Shown here piece after piece: positions 1 to 9,797 of a stretch of 64,000 bases of DNA. This stretch comes from Pirellulales bacterium (GTDB lineage: Bacteria; Planctomycetota; Planctomycetia; Pirellulales; JACPPG01), in the NCBI GenBank assembly GCA_036499395.1, contig DASYDW010000030.1, positions 60,505 through 124,504 on the forward strand. Reading direction: 5' to 3'. A program made the translations under genes and the position numbers. Below the pieces are notes generated by a model, which was not told where the DNA came from, made no database searches, and saw nothing but the letters and a program-made list of their open reading frames with translations. Position 1 is the first letter of the stretch; each line of letters opens with the position of its first letter.

Positions 1-3000
1 CCCAACCTAGAGGCGCAAGCTGCGCGGCGCCACCGGGAATCTCGTAGCCGGTGCCGTTGCCCGTTCCGGCTGTGACCAGCGTATTGCGGAAGCTGCTGGA
101 CCACGACGTGCCAGCAACGATGACGCTGGTCACCTCGGGCGGATCGGCCACCTGCTCGGTGAGGGGCGGGGATGTGGCGGGATTGAAGTTCAAGTCGCCG
201 GAGTACACGGCTGTGACGTTGTGGGTGCCAGCGCGCAGTTGCGTCGTGAAGACGGCCTGCGGCACACCGGCGATGACGGGTGTCAGTTGCGCGGTCCCAA
301 GAATGGTCGTGCCATCCATAAACATGACCGCGCCGGTCGAGGTCCCGCTGTTGGAAATTACGCGAGCGGTGAAGGTGACATCCTGGCCCGCGCCGACAGG
401 ATTCGTCCCCGAGGTGACCTGGACCGTGGGCGTCGTGGCTTGGGCGTGCGTGATCGTGCCGCCGAGAATGAAGATGCCAGCGTTCGATGCCTGGCCGCCG
501 ATGCCGAACATCCCTTCGCCACCTTGCGCCCCCGTATTGCCATCCTGTCCATCGAGTCCCGAAGCGCCGGTGGCCCCTTTGTTTCCGTTCGCGCCTGCTT
601 TGCCAGAAGCAATCACGTGAGTGCCGCCGTGGGCCGTGTAATCCCAATCGTGGCCGGGGTATCCGCCGGTGCCGAGTCCACCCCCCTGCCCTGCCGAGCC
701 CCCCGTGCCGTGCAGGCCAAAATCTCCTCCGTCACCCCCTCCACCACCGCCCCCTGCCGCCGCAGCAAATCCCTGCGAGTTGGTGATCGTGAGCGACGGC
801 GAAAACGTAAGCGCTCCTCCCTCGAGGAAAATGCCCGCGCCTAGTGCGGTACCACTGGAGCCTCCGGCGCCGCCATTCCCCCCTGCCCCGCCCGATGCAC
901 CGTCGCCACCACGACCGCCATCAGCGCCGGTGCCGCCGTCGGCGCCGTCAGCGCCATCGCCGGGCGTGCCCTTGTGAACCGTTCCGCCAGCGCCCCCAAC
1001 TCCTCCGCGACCACCATTGCGCGTAGCGCGATCGGCTGCTGGGCTGAAGGAAAGATCACCGCTACTCCGTATCGCGGCAGTCAAACCGCTCTGCGCTGTG
1101 ACAATCGCGCCGGCGCCATGGCTGCCAAGTCCTGCGGCGCCGCCACTGCCGCCTGATCCGCCCGAGCCACCGCGACCGCCGTCGCCACCATCGTCCCCCG
1201 CGCCCGCGAAGACCTGATCCGCGTCGAGCGAAACGCTCGTTAGCGCGAGCGTGCCACCGGCGAGATAGATGCCGCCCCCTTGGCCATTGCCGCCGGCGCC
1301 TGCGTCGCCACCATTACCGCCTCCGCCCCCAGTACCACCAACGCCCCCTGATCCCCCGCGTCCTCCGGCGCCCCCTTTCATGGCGCGACCACCGTTGCCG
1401 CCATGCGATCCTGTTCGGAATTGCGGGTCCCAACCATCTCCGCCGCCGCCCCCTTCACCGCCACCGCCGCCAATGCCTCCGTCCCCGCCTGATCCACCGC
1501 CGCCGCCCGTGCCACCTTCGCCACCGCGGGCTCCTTCGCCTCCTGCGGCGCTATTGCTGTTAATGCCGCCGCCATTGAACGTCACGCTGCCGGCCGCGAT
1601 GAAGATCGCTCCCCCCTGCCCGTCTCCTCCATCACCGCCATTGCCACCGTCCGCGCCGTCCGCGCCGCCGCCCCCTGCTCCGCCAGGCGCGGCTGATGCA
1701 CCGTGACCTGCGGCTCCTCCGTCACCGCCGACTCCGCCGAGCTGGCCCCAGCGAATCGGGTGATAGTAGGAGAACGATCCTCCGGCCCATCCGCCGGGCC
1801 CACCGCCTCCACCGCTGCCGCCGCCGCCGCCGTGGCCACCGAGCCCTCCATCGCCGCCGAGGTTGCCGAAGCCACCACCACCGCCGGCGCCGCCGAATAC
1901 CTGATTGTTGGTCAACGTCGGCTGAACGAGATTCACGGTGCCGTCGGCGACGAAGATGCCTCCACCTTGCGCGCTGCCACCGTCGCCGCCATCGCCTCCT
2001 TCGCCCGCGTCACCACCATCGCCGCCGTCGCCCCCTTTGGCGCCGCGGCCACCGTTGCCACCGGCGCCGCCATTGGCGGCGGGCGTTCCCGCAGTGGTGC
2101 TGGCCATGGGATCGGTCGCGTTGAACCCTCCGGCGTCGCCGCCGAAGCCACCTTGGCCGGCATCACCGCCGATGCCGCCGTGTCCACCGGCGCCGCCGCG
2201 TTCTCCTCCACCACCGCCGCCCCCCGCGCCGCCGGCGCCGGCCGTGGCCGTATTGGCGGTGATCGTCGTATGGCTAATGGTTAGTTGTCCGCCGGCGACA
2301 TAGATGCCACCGCCCCCCGCATCGCCGCCATCACCGCCGTCGCCTCCCTTGGCTCCTTCGGTAGCTGGCTCTTCGCCGTCGTCGCCCGGCTGACCCGAGC
2401 GGCCATCGCCGCCGCGGCCGCCAACTTCGCCGGTCTCGAAACTGGGATCGCCGAACTCACCGTCGTCGCCGTTGTCGCCTGCTGCGCCCGTCGCACCTGA
2501 GGCGCTGGCCCAACCGCCGGCGCCTCCATAACCCCCGATGCCACCCTTGACGCGATTATTCTCGACCGTCGAGTTGACGAGGTTCAGCGTGCCGGCTGCG
2601 AGATAGATTCCGCCGCCGTAGGCGTTGCCGCCGTCGAGGCCATTGCCGCCGGCTTGCGCGAGTGAGCCGTTTTGTCCACCGAATCCACTGAAGCCGACGG
2701 CACTGTTGCTTTTGACAATGACATTGCTGAGCGTGACTTGCCCACCATCGATAAGGATTCCGCCCCCGAGCGCATCGCCTCCGCCAAGCACACCGCCATC
2801 GAAGGCGTATCCGCCTTGGATCGTGATGTCCTTCAACAACACGTTCTGATTGACGAACTGATAGACGCGGCTGCCTGCGTCGGCTGTCACGATGGTGTCG
2901 GCCGCGCTCGTGCCCACGATGTGCAGGGCGCCGGGCGCCACAAGAGCATTGGCGATCGTTCCGGAACTGTTTCCCGCGCCGCTGGCGGGCATTGTGTACG

Positions 3001-3190
3001 TTCCGGCGCCGAGCTGTATCGTATTCGAGCTGTCGCCATTACTGCTGGCCAGCAAAATGTCAGCGGCCAGGTCGGTACCGTCGAGCGGCGCAAATACCGC
3101 CAGCATGCGGCGGGACTCGAGCGGTTCGAGTGCGAGCGCGGCGCGCACCGGGTGCAACTCGCGCGGCTTGACCCTTCGTTGGAAACGCAT
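1..3190 (-). CDS. LEPR-XLL-type surface protein with glycine-rich beta-helix, partial
   Basis: The frame is open from the ATG at 3190 to the window edge, so the C-terminus is missing. The N-terminus carries LEPLESRRMLA, the short LEPR-XLL motif of large planctomycete extracellular proteins. Residues ~60-170 resemble a right-handed beta-helix start. It is followed by repeated blocks in which a strand pair like GGGIYLAAGTLNLVNSTV alternates with very Gly/Asp-rich loops, as in polymorphic outer-membrane proteins. Near the edge is an Ig-like (Big_3-type) domain starting PTVQVTSGTNPVG (about 130-430 on the plus strand), then a region ending YEIPGGAAQLAPL that in related proteins precedes a C-terminal anchor or dockerin. 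Function is unknown; a cell-surface or adhesin role is inferred. It lies 137 bases downstream of the TPR-sulfotransferase gene, same strand. Confidence 0.8.
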   Translation of the reverse strand, partial: MRFQRRVKPRELHPVRAALALEPLESRRMLAVFAPLDGTDLAADILLASSNGDSSNTIQLGAGTYTMPASGAGNSSGTIANALVAPGALHIVGTSAADTIVTADAGSRVYQFVNQNVLLKDITIQGGYAFDGGVLGGGDALGGGILIDGGQVTLSNVIVKSNSAVGFSGFGGQNGSLAQAGGNGLDGGNAYGGGIYLAAGTLNLVNSTVENNRVKGGIGGYGGAGGWASASGATGAAGDNGDDGEFGDPSFETGEVGGRGGDGRSGQPGDDGEEPATEGAKGGDGGDGGDAGGGGIYVAGGQLTISHTTITANTATAGAGGAGGGGGGGERGGAGGHGGIGGDAGQGGFGGDAGGFNATDPMASTTAGTPAANGGAGGNGGRGAKGGDGGDGGDAGEGGDGGDGGSAQGGGIFVADGTVNLVQPTLTNNQVFGGAGGGGGFGNLGGDGGLGGHGGGGGSGGGGGPGGWAGGSFSYYHPIRWGQLGGVGGDGGAAGHGASAAPGGAGGGGADGADGGNGGDGGDGQGGAIFIAAGSVTFNGGGINSNSAAGGEGARGGEGGTGGGGGSGGDGGIGGGGGEGGGGGDGWDPQFRTGSHGGNGGRAMKGGAGGRGGSGGVGGTGGGGGNGGDAGAGGNGQGGGIYLAGGTLALTSVSLDADQVFAGAGDDGGDGGRGGSGGSGGSGGAAGLGSHGAGAIVTAQSGLTAAIRSSGDLSFSPAADRATRNGGRGGVGGAGGTVHKGTPGDGADGADGGTGADGGRGGDGASGGAGGNGGAGGSSGTALGAGIFLEGGALTFSPSLTITNSQGFAAAAGGGGGGGDGGDFGLHGTGGSAGQGGGLGTGGYPGHDWDYTAHGGTHVIASGKAGANGNKGATGASGLDGQDGNTGAQGGEGMFGIGGQASNAGIFILGGTITHAQATTPTVQVTSGTNPVGAGQDVTFTARVISNSGTSTGAVMFMDGTTILGTAQLTPVIAGVPQAVFTTQLRAGTHNVTAVYSGDLNFNPATSPPLTEQVADPPEVTSVIVAGTSWSSSFRNTLVTAGTGNGTGYEIPGGAAQLAPLGW

Positions 3191-3327
3191 GGTTACCCTC
3201 TTGCTGACACGACCGTTCGAGACCATTCGTCGCGGCACGCCGATCGACGTCGCCCGCGGCGGCAACGCAGATAGTTTGCCGGATTTTCCTCATCACAACT
3301 ATGCTCTTGGCGAAGCCGTGTCAACGC

Positions 3328-5544
3328 TTATCCGGGTTTCGAGCTTGCTTCGTCTGCGGGAGCCGCGGGGGTGAGAGACGCAAAGACATCGGCCAGGTCC
3401 GCTTCGTAGTTTTTCCAGCGGGCGACCGACTGCCGGTAAACCGGCTGCCGTACCTGCGTCACGCTGGCGGTCCGCACCACCCGTTTATGCGTATAAAACT
3501 GCAGGCAGGCCGGGTCCCACTCCAATCCGCAGGCTGCGATCAGCCGGCGGGCCACGCCCTCGAGGTCGTCGACGGTCTCTTCATAATCGACGTGATGAAC
3601 CGGTCGGGGTAGATGCGAGCCCCAGTGCTCCATCAAGCGGCGGTATTGCTCGAACCGCGTCGTGAGATGCTCAGACGCATTGGCCCAACGAATGCTGCGG
3701 AAGTCGGTCATCCAACACGAGACTGCGATGTCGCGCAGGTCGCGCCGGCAATGGATGAACGTGGCCCGGGGAAACAGTGCGGCCAGGAATCCAAGGTACA
3801 TATAGTTGTCGGGCATCTTGTCGACAATGCGCGGCGTCTGCCCACCGTCGAGCGTGGCCAGATTCTGCAAATGCTTCTCGGCGATGCGTGCGATGATCGT
3901 CGGTGTCAGCCTGGCGACGCATTCACGTGGCGGACCGGCGTGCCCCGTCGCTGCGGGCAACGACTCGAACGATTGGCGCACATGCCGTAACTCTCCCGCG
4001 CCATGAATCGCGGGATGGCTGGCCAGCACCTGCTCGGTCAAAGTTGTGCCAGAGCGGGGAAGCCCGAATACGAATACGGGACGCAGTGAATCCGATCCTG
4101 CCCCGCGCAGCCGGGAAAAAAAGTCGCTGCTGAACTGCGTGAGCACCATGTCGACGAATTGCCGATGCTCGTCGGCGGAGTATTCGCGACGCGTGCGGTT
4201 CAATTCCAAGGTCAGGGCGTTGGCCTGCCGCAGACATTCAGCGGCCCGCACAAAATCGCCGCGAGCGTCCAGGACGTGCGCTAGGCCAAAGAACATCCGC
4301 GCACGAGGTCCGTTACCGATTTTCTCGTCGGCAATGCGCTCTTCGAGCGCGGCGAGATCCGCATCGGAAAACTTGCCGCGCAAGAGCGTCGCCAGGCGAG
4401 CGTGAGGTAGCGCGAACGTCGGCTGTAACGCGATTGCCTCGCGCAGCTCTGCCTCGGCTTCGGGCAGTTTGCCTTGTTCCTCATAGACTCCGGCCATGCT
4501 CATCGGCGCCATGCCCCCCTCGGGCTGCAACCGAACGGCCGCCTGATAATGCTCGACGGCCTCGTCGACTTTCCCTTCTTCTTGCAGGGCCCAGCCGAGT
4601 GCCAGATGCGGTCCGGCACGGTCCTCTCCGAGTTCGAGCACGCGGCGCCAACACGGAATTGCTTGCGCTGGGTCTTCGCACTCGTCGTACGCTTCGGCCA
4701 GGTATTCCCAGAACGAGGCGTTTTCCGGTTCGAGTTCGGTGGCTTTCTTGAGCCACTGCAAGGCCTCGGCTGGTTTATCCTCGCGCACTAGCGTCAGGCC
4801 CAGGTGGGCATGCGCCATGGCTAGGTTGGGATCAAGGCGCAAGGCCTCGAAGTAGGCCACGCGTGCGTCGACGAAACGTTCGAGCCCACGCAGCGCATTG
4901 GCCAGATTGTGATGCATGGCCGCGACGTTTGGCTGCAGCCGAACGGCCTCCTGGCAATGCGGCAGGGCTTTTTCGGCGTCGCCACGGTCGAGCAGCATTT
5001 GCCCCAAGTTCGTCTGGGCCGGGGCAAATGCCGGATCTAATTCGACGGCGCGGCGAAAATGTTCGAGCGCCTCGTCGCACGCGTCTGTCTCACGCAGGGC
5101 AATGCCGAGGTTATTGTGCGCCACGGCGAAATCGGGCCACAGTTCGAGTGCATGGCGAAAATGCTCGATCGATTCGGCCTGCTTTCCCAATCCCTGCAGC
5201 GAGGCGCCGAGATTACAGAGCGCCTCGGGATAGTCGGACCGCATCGACAGAGCCATGCGGCAGCAGCCGATGGCGCGCTCGAATTGCCCTTGCGCGCGGT
5301 ACGCTTCGGCCAGGTTGGCGTGAAACGCGTAAGCGCTGGGACGCAGGGCCACGGCACGGCCGATCAATTCGATTGCCTTGGGCTGATCCCCTTGCTGGTG
5401 ATGCAAGACCCCCAGCAAATGCAGGGCATCGGCGTTATCGCTTTCTTGCGCGAGCACCGCCTGATACAGAGGGAGCGCCGCGGCCAGCTTGCCCGAGCGA
5501 TGCATCTCGATCGCGGCTGCCAAAAGTTCGTTCGATGCGGACAT
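3328..5544 (-). CDS. TPR-repeat sulfotransferase
   Basis: About eleven tetratricopeptide repeats fill the first ~400 residues (motifs such as NLGIALRETDACDEALEHF). The C-terminal third is a sulfotransferase domain with the 5'-phosphosulfate-binding loop FGLPRSGTTL and downstream FIHCRRDLRDIAVS, which resembles the 3'-phosphate-binding part. The fold uses PAPS as sulfate donor, usually on carbohydrate or tyrosine acceptors; the acceptor here is unknown. The chosen ATG gives 738 residues; a GTG 48 bases upstream (5592) adds an Arg-rich stretch and is less likely. Such TPR-sulfotransferase fusions are common in planctomycetes and proteobacteria. It follows the DUF1501 gene on the same strand after 139 bases. 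Confidence 0.85.
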   Translation of the reverse strand: MSASNELLAAAIEMHRSGKLAAALPLYQAVLAQESDNADALHLLGVLHHQQGDQPKAIELIGRAVALRPSAYAFHANLAEAYRAQGQFERAIGCCRMALSMRSDYPEALCNLGASLQGLGKQAESIEHFRHALELWPDFAVAHNNLGIALRETDACDEALEHFRRAVELDPAFAPAQTNLGQMLLDRGDAEKALPHCQEAVRLQPNVAAMHHNLANALRGLERFVDARVAYFEALRLDPNLAMAHAHLGLTLVREDKPAEALQWLKKATELEPENASFWEYLAEAYDECEDPAQAIPCWRRVLELGEDRAGPHLALGWALQEEGKVDEAVEHYQAAVRLQPEGGMAPMSMAGVYEEQGKLPEAEAELREAIALQPTFALPHARLATLLRGKFSDADLAALEERIADEKIGNGPRARMFFGLAHVLDARGDFVRAAECLRQANALTLELNRTRREYSADEHRQFVDMVLTQFSSDFFSRLRGAGSDSLRPVFVFGLPRSGTTLTEQVLASHPAIHGAGELRHVRQSFESLPAATGHAGPPRECVARLTPTIIARIAEKHLQNLATLDGGQTPRIVDKMPDNYMYLGFLAALFPRATFIHCRRDLRDIAVSCWMTDFRSIRWANASEHLTTRFEQYRRLMEHWGSHLPRPVHHVDYEETVDDLEGVARRLIAACGLEWDPACLQFYTHKRVVRTASVTQVRQPVYRQSVARWKNYEADLADVFASLTPAAPADEASSKPG

Positions 5545-5683
5545 AAATGGCAGCCGACTGCGGAGGCGGTAGAGGCCGAGAAAACGATTCACTCCATGAT
5601 GCGTTGCACCACGGCAGGCAGCAAGATCGGCGACGAGATTTGGAAGCTATGCGCCGTGTGATCCGGTGACCGCGGGCGACCGC

Positions 5684-7153
5684 TTAGATAATCTGCCGGA
5701 TCGGCTCGACCTGCTCGACCCCTACCAGTTTTTGATCCAGCCCACCGTAGAAGTACGAGAGCGCGTTGGGGTCCAATCCCATTTGGTTCAGGATCGTGGC
5801 GTGCAGATGCTTGACGTGGAAGGGGTGCTCGACGGCGGCCGCACCTAGTTCATCAGTCGTGCCGACGCTTTGCCCCCCCTTGATGCCGCCGCCGGCCATC
5901 CACATTGTAAAGCCGTAAGCGTTGTGATCGCGGCCGGTCCCCTTGGCATATTCGGCCGTGGGCTGGCGACCGAACTCACCACCCCAGACGATCAACGTTT
6001 CGTCCAATAGGCCGCGCTGCTTGAGATCCGCTAGTAGCGCCGCGATGGGTTGATCGGTATTGCCGGCGTGGAAATTATGGTTCTTTTCCAGGTCGCCGTG
6101 CGCGTCCCAATTGGCGTCGTTGTGCGATCCGCCGGAATAGAGCTGAATGAAGCGGACACCGCGTTCGACCAACCGCCGCGCCAACAGGCAGCGGCGACCA
6201 AAGTCGCGTGTACGTTCCTGATTGACGCCGTACATGTCGAGCGTTTGTTGCGTTTCCTGCCCAAGATCGATCGCATCGGGTGCGTACTGTTGCATCTTGT
6301 ACGCCAGCTCATAACTGGCGATCCGCGCCGCCAGGTTGCTATTGTCGGCATGCCCGGCCAGGTGATCGCTGTTGGCCGTGTGCAATGCATCCAATAAATC
6401 GCGCTCGACTCCTTGAGTCATGCCTTCCGGCAGATTCAGATCGAGAATCGGCGCTCCCTTGGAGCGCAATAGCGTTCCTTGGTATGTGGCCGGCATGTAA
6501 CCGCTCGACCAGTTTTTGGCGCCGCTGATCGGACCGCCGCTGGGGTCAAGCATCACGACGAAGCCTGGCAAATTCTCATTTACGGTTCCCAGGCCGTAGT
6601 TCACCCAGGACCCTAGCGCTGGGCTGCCGCTGAGTATCTTGCCTGAGTTCATTTGCAACATCGCCGAACCGTGAATCGGCGAATCGGCCGTCATCGATTT
6701 GATGAAGGCGATATCGTCCACGTGTCCGCTGAGATGCGGAAACAGCTCCGAGACCCATTGGCCCGACTGCCCGTATTGCTTGAACGTCCATTTCGGCCCG
6801 ACGACGCGCCCTTCGTTTTTCGAGCCGCCGCGTCCCTTGGTCTTAACCGGGATCGTCTGTCCGTCGAGCTTGTAAAGGATCGGCTTGTAATCGAACGTAT
6901 CGACGTGGCTCGGCCCGCCGTACATGAACAAGAAGATCACGCTTTTCGCTTTCGGAGCGAAATGCGCCGGCTTGGGTGCGAGCGGATTGGCAAATGGTGT
7001 CACGCCATCGGCCGCGCGTAATTGCGACGCCAGAAAACCGTCTCGGCCGAGCATGCCGGCCAGGGCCACCGATGTGAACGCCCCGCCCGCCTGCCAGAGG
7101 AATTCGCGCCGGGTGCGGCGGCAAAACGATCCATGCGGTATGTCGTTAGCCAT
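5684..7153 (-). CDS. DUF1501 protein, Tat-exported
   Basis: Residues ~12-40 (RRTRREFLWQAGG then a hydrophobic stretch) look like a twin-arginine signal. The rest is a full-length DUF1501 domain (489 residues), a sulfatase/alkaline-phosphatase-like fold very abundant in planctomycetes: FLFMYGGPSHVDTFDYKP near the N-terminus, and IVWGGEFGRQP and GRDHNAYGF towards the end. The biochemical role of the family is not established. It starts 6 bases after the stop of the PSCyt1/DUF1553 gene, so the two are almost certainly co-transcribed; this pairing is a planctomycete hallmark and suggests a joint role, probably at the cell envelope in polymer degradation or redox chemistry (inferred). Confidence 0.93.
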   Translation of the reverse strand: MANDIPHGSFCRRTRREFLWQAGGAFTSVALAGMLGRDGFLASQLRAADGVTPFANPLAPKPAHFAPKAKSVIFLFMYGGPSHVDTFDYKPILYKLDGQTIPVKTKGRGGSKNEGRVVGPKWTFKQYGQSGQWVSELFPHLSGHVDDIAFIKSMTADSPIHGSAMLQMNSGKILSGSPALGSWVNYGLGTVNENLPGFVVMLDPSGGPISGAKNWSSGYMPATYQGTLLRSKGAPILDLNLPEGMTQGVERDLLDALHTANSDHLAGHADNSNLAARIASYELAYKMQQYAPDAIDLGQETQQTLDMYGVNQERTRDFGRRCLLARRLVERGVRFIQLYSGGSHNDANWDAHGDLEKNHNFHAGNTDQPIAALLADLKQRGLLDETLIVWGGEFGRQPTAEYAKGTGRDHNAYGFTMWMAGGGIKGGQSVGTTDELGAAAVEHPFHVKHLHATILNQMGLDPNALSYFYGGLDQKLVGVEQVEPIRQII

Positions 7154-7159
7154 GTCTGG

Positions 7160-9607
7160 TCAATCCAGGTAAACGAATTCGTTCAGATTAAGCACTGTCA
7201 GGCAGTAATACTCGAAGGCCTTGTCGGCGGTCAGCCCATGTTGCGTCTGCAGCCGCTCGATCAATCGCGCCCCTTGCTCGATTTGCCGCGACTCGACGGG
7301 CCTGGCCAGCGCCAATCGCAAGGCCCTGGCGATCTGACCGTCGAGCCCCTCGGCCACTTCGGACTTTACGCGCCGGCCCAGCGCCGCGGCCTGCTCGTGG
7401 GCGAATTCGCCATTGAGCATCGCTAGCGCCTGTGTCGGCTGAGTCGTGGCAAACCGCACCGCGCAACTGCCGTCGGTATCGCAAACATCGAACTCGGCCA
7501 GGATCGGCAAAACCAGCGACCGCTTGATGTGAATGTAAATGCTGCGCCGATTTTGCTCCTCGGGCGAAGAGTCACCCCAGCCATTGCCGGGGATCGACTG
7601 AGTCTGCAGCACTTCCTGCGACATCTTGGGGTACGTGCCTGGACCGAACATCTTCAAGTTCAATTGACCGGTGGCGGCGAGCATGGCGTCGCGAACCTCT
7701 TCGGCCCCCAGCCGGCGCATGTCGAAGCGCCACAAGAGATCATTCTCAGGATCCTTGGCCAGGGCTTGCGAATTCCCGGCCGACGACATGCGATAAGCGT
7801 TCGAGGTGACGATCAGCCGGTGCAGCGGCTTGAAATGCCAACCAAGATCGACGAACTCTGCCGCTAGCCAATCGAGCAGTTCCGGATGCGTGGGAGGATT
7901 TCCCAGGCTGCCAAAATTGCTCGACGAGCGGACCAAGCCGCGGCCGAAATGATGCTGCCAGACCCGATTCACAACGACCCGCGCGGTGAGCGGATTCGTC
8001 GGCGAGGCGATCCAGTCTGCTAGCGCCGTGCGACGACCTGACGTTCTCGACGCGCGGCCACGATCGGTGATCGATGGTTCGCCACCGCCGAGCGCGGTCA
8101 GAAAGGCGGGCTGCACCTCGGCCCCCGGCACATGCGGATTACCACGTGCAAGAATGAAAGCCGGCGGTGGACCCTCCAAAGTTTTGCCGAGCCCCAACAG
8201 CGTTTCGCGCGGCGGAAGCACGGTCTTTTCCACCTCGGTTAGTTCGTCCTTGCGCTTGCTGTACTCTTGCCACGATTCCTCGCTGAGACAGCTTTGCAGA
8301 TTCTTCTTCAGAACGGCATCGCGCTCGGGCCCTTCGGTCCGGCGCTGATCCTCGGCAGACATTTTCTCGATGCCTGTGCGTTCGAGCAGCAGCATCGCTT
8401 CGCGCAGGGTTGCCTTGCGCGCCTCAACGTCGCGATATTGCTCGGCGATTTCGGGGGGAGAAATGTCGACCTGACAGGTTTTGGTGTTGTAACGGTCGAT
8501 CTCGTTAAAGAACGACACCATGCGGTAATAGTCGGCCTGCGGAATCGGGTCGAGCTTATGGTCGTGGCAGCGGGCGCAATTGATTGTCAGCCCAAGGAAG
8601 ACCTGCCCGGTCGTGGCTACGATGTCGTCGAGCTCGTCGTAGCGGGCTTGCAGCGGATCGGCCGGCTCGTCGTCCCACAACCCAAGACGGTAATAGCCGG
8701 TCGCGGTCAGCGATTCGTTAGAAGCATCGGGCAATTCGTCGCCAGCCAGTTGCTCGCGCAGAAACCGGTCGTAGGGTTTGTCGTCGTTGAACGATCGGAT
8801 CACATAATCGCGAAACCGCCACGCGTTCGGTTTCACGCCGTCGCGCTCGAAGCTGTTCGTGTCGGCAAAGCGAACCAGGTCCAGCCAATGACGCCCCCAA
8901 CGTTCGCCATAGCGCGGAGAGCACAGCAATCGATCAACGACCTTTTCGTAGGCGTCGTCCGTCGTGTCCGCCAGGAACGCGTCGATCTCCTCGGGGGACG
9001 GAGGTAGCCCGGTCAGGTCGAAGTAGAGCCGTCGCAAGAGCGATGCCTTTTCGGCCGGCGGCGCTGGTGCGAGACCATGGGCCGCAAGCTTGCTGAATAC
9101 GAAACGATCGATGGGATTATGATTCCATGCCTCGTTGTCGACTTGTGGAAGAGTCGGGCGCATGACGGGCTCGAACGCCCAATGGTTTTCCCATTTGGCA
9201 CCGGACGCGATCCAATCGTTGAGCGCCCGCACTTGATCGGCCGTTAGGGGCTTGCCCTCGGGGGGCATACGCACGCCCTCTTCGGTCGCGGTGATGCGCT
9301 CCAAAAGAAGGCTCTCGCTTGGCTGGTTGGCGACGATCGCGTGACCACCGGATTCCAACTCGGCAAACGCTCCATCGCGACTATTGAGTCGCAAGCCCCC
9401 CTTGGCCTGATCAGGCCCGTGACAGCGGTAGCAACGTTGGGCCAGGATGGGCTGGATAACCGTGCGGAAATCTACCACCGGCGCCGAGGGGGCGTTTGCT
9501 TCGGCCGCGCGCAAAAACTCGAAGGGCGTCAGGCATAAAAGCGCGGTTAACGCACCGATGACACGCCGGGTTGCCGGCAGTCGCAACTTGTCGAAATGAG
9601 AATTCAT
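7160..9607 (-). CDS. PSCyt1 / DUF1549 / DUF1553 cytochrome-c-like protein
   Basis: The architecture is the standard planctomycete one. After a signal sequence (hydrophobic ALTALLCLTPF) comes PSCyt1 with a haem-binding CYRCH motif (CxxCH), then DUF1549 (~residues 140-350, with CARCHDHKLDP, a second CxxCH) and DUF1553 in the C-terminal half (NRVWQHHFGRGLV, FDMRRLGAEEVRDAML). The cytochrome motifs imply covalent haem and a periplasmic redox role; the reaction is not known. The ATG at 9607 is preferred because it puts the signal peptide at the N-terminus; an in-frame start at 9664 adds 19 unlikely residues. First gene of a two-gene unit with the DUF1501 gene. Confidence 0.92.
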   Translation of the reverse strand: MNSHFDKLRLPATRRVIGALTALLCLTPFEFLRAAEANAPSAPVVDFRTVIQPILAQRCYRCHGPDQAKGGLRLNSRDGAFAELESGGHAIVANQPSESLLLERITATEEGVRMPPEGKPLTADQVRALNDWIASGAKWENHWAFEPVMRPTLPQVDNEAWNHNPIDRFVFSKLAAHGLAPAPPAEKASLLRRLYFDLTGLPPSPEEIDAFLADTTDDAYEKVVDRLLCSPRYGERWGRHWLDLVRFADTNSFERDGVKPNAWRFRDYVIRSFNDDKPYDRFLREQLAGDELPDASNESLTATGYYRLGLWDDEPADPLQARYDELDDIVATTGQVFLGLTINCARCHDHKLDPIPQADYYRMVSFFNEIDRYNTKTCQVDISPPEIAEQYRDVEARKATLREAMLLLERTGIEKMSAEDQRRTEGPERDAVLKKNLQSCLSEESWQEYSKRKDELTEVEKTVLPPRETLLGLGKTLEGPPPAFILARGNPHVPGAEVQPAFLTALGGGEPSITDRGRASRTSGRRTALADWIASPTNPLTARVVVNRVWQHHFGRGLVRSSSNFGSLGNPPTHPELLDWLAAEFVDLGWHFKPLHRLIVTSNAYRMSSAGNSQALAKDPENDLLWRFDMRRLGAEEVRDAMLAATGQLNLKMFGPGTYPKMSQEVLQTQSIPGNGWGDSSPEEQNRRSIYIHIKRSLVLPILAEFDVCDTDGSCAVRFATTQPTQALAMLNGEFAHEQAAALGRRVKSEVAEGLDGQIARALRLALARPVESRQIEQGARLIERLQTQHGLTADKAFEYYCLTVLNLNEFVYLD

Positions 9608-9797
9608 CCAGCGTGGCAATGCTGATTTCGAAGAAGGCGAGGAACCCAGGCAGGCAGGAAGCAAAAGTCAGGGTACAGTATACACAAATCTGAAGGGAAT
9701 TGCCCACGTATGGAAGGCCCCGGCATGCCGGTAAATCGCCTTACCGTAGGGCCTGGAACGCCAATAAAACGCGGCACGTTCAATCAGAAAGAGACAC

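Noticed and set aside
600..2300. Several Pro-rich or Arg-rich plus- and minus-strand frames
   Set aside because: They are shadows of the Gly-rich minus-strand gene that runs off the window; their proline runs are the complement of glycine codons.
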